Source of the DNA: Lunatimonas sp.
GTDB lineage: Bacteria > Bacteroidota > Bacteroidia > Cytophagales > Cyclobacteriaceae
Assembly (NCBI RefSeq): GCF_020832325.1
Contig: NZ_JAFIEU010000008.1
Coordinates: forward strand, 62,001-126,000
DNA length: 64,000 nt
Reading direction: 5' to 3'
A program made the position numbers and the translations under genes. Positions 63,014-64,000 of this stretch are shown in pieces; within the stretch, counting starts at the first letter, position 1, and every line of letters starts with the position of its first letter. A model generated the notes under the pieces. That model ran no database searches. It saw nothing but the letters and a program-made list of their open reading frames with translations, and was not told the DNA's origin.

Positions 63014-64000
63014 CTACTTGCTGGTATTTTCCAAAATCAAGTAGGGAACGCCATTCTTCGCCCATTTATCAAAATATTCGGTAAAATCCGTACCGAAAAC
63101 CATGGAACCAAGGATGATGTCCATATCGCCATCTCCGTCTACATCTCCCACATCCATGGCAATCCACCTGCCTTGGGCAGCATCTGGAAACGTAGAGGCC
63201 GTGTAGTTCCCATCGCCATTGTTTTCCAAATACACAAAGCTCTCTTCAGGCTGATTTTCGTAATCGGGAAAAAAGGAGATCGCTGCGATGTCTAGGTCCC
63301 CATCTCCATCAAAATCTACAGCAATGGCTTTGTACGCACCGTTTAACGGATAAAAATAGGCTTCAGAGAAGTGATTGGTCCCGTCGTTATGAAATATCCG
63401 TATCCCGTGGTAGCCCTTTAGGATAGGGTCATAGTCGGCATTGTCTCCGGCTGTATACAGGATATCCAAATGGCCATCGCCATTCATGTCTACCAGTTCA
63501 AAGTAACTGGATCCGTAACTGGGAGGAAAGGCCAATACCCGTTCCTCAACAAAATTCCCATTCCCTTGATTGTGGTATACAAAAATTCCCTCATCACCCT
63601 GACCAAACAATGCCACAATATCCTTCCGTCCGTTTCCGCTCCAATCCACCATATAGGCCTTGGTCGCTCCTGGCTGGGCTCTTAGCACTTTTCGCCGGTA
63701 AATCCCTGCCTGATCCTTTTTCCAAAGAGATAAGGCGCCCGTGTGTTTGCCGTATTCGCAAATAGCAATCTCCAGCTGCCCATCGCCATCCAGGTCGGCT
63801 ACATCAAAGTGCACCGGCCTTTGCAAATCCTGCACAAGGATCCGCGCATCTCCGCCTCTTCCCTGAGGCAGGGTCATCAGATAGCCAATGTTCATGTCAG
63901 TGGGATTGAACGTTCCCATCACCAATGCCATGCTTTCGCCACCAGATTCGTACACCCACGAGACTCCTTCCCTTGCTGGAGCATTTCGGCTTATCGAAAA
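63014..64000 (-). CDS. VCBS/FG-GAP repeat protein, N-terminus cut by window
   Basis: The minus-strand frame stays open to the right edge, so the start lies beyond 64000. Visible are at least four repeats of the integrin-like calcium type: DVADLDGDGQLEIAI, LVDMNGDGHLDILY, AVDFDGDGDLDIAA and DVGDVDGDGDMDII, each with DxDGDGxxD loops that bind Ca2+. This forms a beta-propeller found in surface or secreted proteins. The C-terminus (PYLILENTSK) has no gliding-type sorting domain. The function cannot be told from the visible part. Confidence 0.88.
   Translation of the reverse strand, partial: FSISRNAPAREGVSWVYESGGESMALVMGTFNPTDMNIGYLMTLPQGRGGDARILVQDLQRPVHFDVADLDGDGQLEIAICEYGKHTGALSLWKKDQAGIYRRKVLRAQPGATKAYMVDWSGNGRKDIVALFGQGDEGIFVYHNQGNGNFVEERVLAFPPSYGSSYFELVDMNGDGHLDILYTAGDNADYDPILKGYHGIRIFHNDGTNHFSEAYFYPLNGAYKAIAVDFDGDGDLDIAAISFFPDYENQPEESFVYLENNGDGNYTASTFPDAAQGRWIAMDVGDVDGDGDMDIILGSMVFGTDFTEYFDKWAKNGVPYLILENTSK

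Noticed and set aside
1-64000. CRISPR arrays, tRNA or rRNA genes, insertion sequences and att sites.
   Set aside because: I saw no regular spaced repeats, no tRNA-like T-loop with an acceptor stem, and no transposase or integrase reading frame.

Overview
The window looks like chromosome of a Bacteroidota bacterium, most likely a (probably marine) member of the Cytophagales. This is an inference from gene content: a SusC/SusD pair, a Na+-translocating NQR operon, a DnaE with an N-terminal exonuclease domain, YpdA, a DUF3127 protein with an SSB-like tail, many lipoproteins, and promoter -7 elements of the TAnnTTTG type. I saw no rRNA, tRNA, CRISPR array, transposase or integrase. Almost all DNA is coding.

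Layout. (1) 1-7.5 kb: a rhamnose-linked block with a truncated GH106 alpha-L-rhamnosidase, L-rhamnose mutarotase, an SDR dehydrogenase and a large ThuA/PQQ-sugar-dehydrogenase/PKD/cytochrome c lipoprotein. (2) 7.6-24.7 kb: housekeeping genes: TANGO2-like NRDE protein, YpdA, a histidine kinase, adenine deaminase, cmk-ispH, nqrABCDE (nqrF absent here), a DUF502 protein, trxA and dnaE. (3) 24.8-51.8 kb: a polysaccharide-utilisation-like region. It holds susC-susD, three secreted purple-acid-phosphatase-like metallophosphoesterases, a Tat-exported alkaline phosphatase, two sialidase-fold (Asp-box) proteins, a secreted ChbG/YdjC-type deacetylase, two paralogous propeller + helical-barrel proteins of no family I recognise, a divergent ROK kinase-MFS transporter-XylR-type regulator operon, an unrecognised polytopic membrane protein, and at the cytosolic end an HpcH/HpaI aldolase and MurQ etherase. 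(4) 52-64 kb: a small orphan ORF, a K+ channel, the mnmH-selD selenouridine pair, a sulfatase lipoprotein, a DUF3299-like secreted protein behind a perfect dyad operator, a membrane-anchored MutS-family ATPase, purK-purE, a DUF3127 protein, a VTT/DedA-type membrane protein and a truncated VCBS-repeat protein.

How the parts may work together. Region 3 reads as an uptake and degradation system for a glycan that carries phosphate, acyl and acidic-sugar substituents. SusCD would import it, the surface or periplasmic phosphatases, propeller enzymes and deacetylase would trim it, the MFS carrier and ROK kinase would take in and phosphorylate a monosaccharide, and MurQ and the aldolase would process a lactyl-ether sugar and a 2-keto-3-deoxy acid. 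The XylR-type regulator has a candidate inverted-repeat operator in the divergent promoter region at 38.9 kb. The substrate cannot be read from the sequence. The best candidates for undescribed biology are the two propeller-barrel paralogues and the 432-residue membrane protein in this locus, followed by the dyad-controlled DUF3299-like gene at 57.3-57.9 kb and the hairpin covering the dnaE Shine-Dalgarno.
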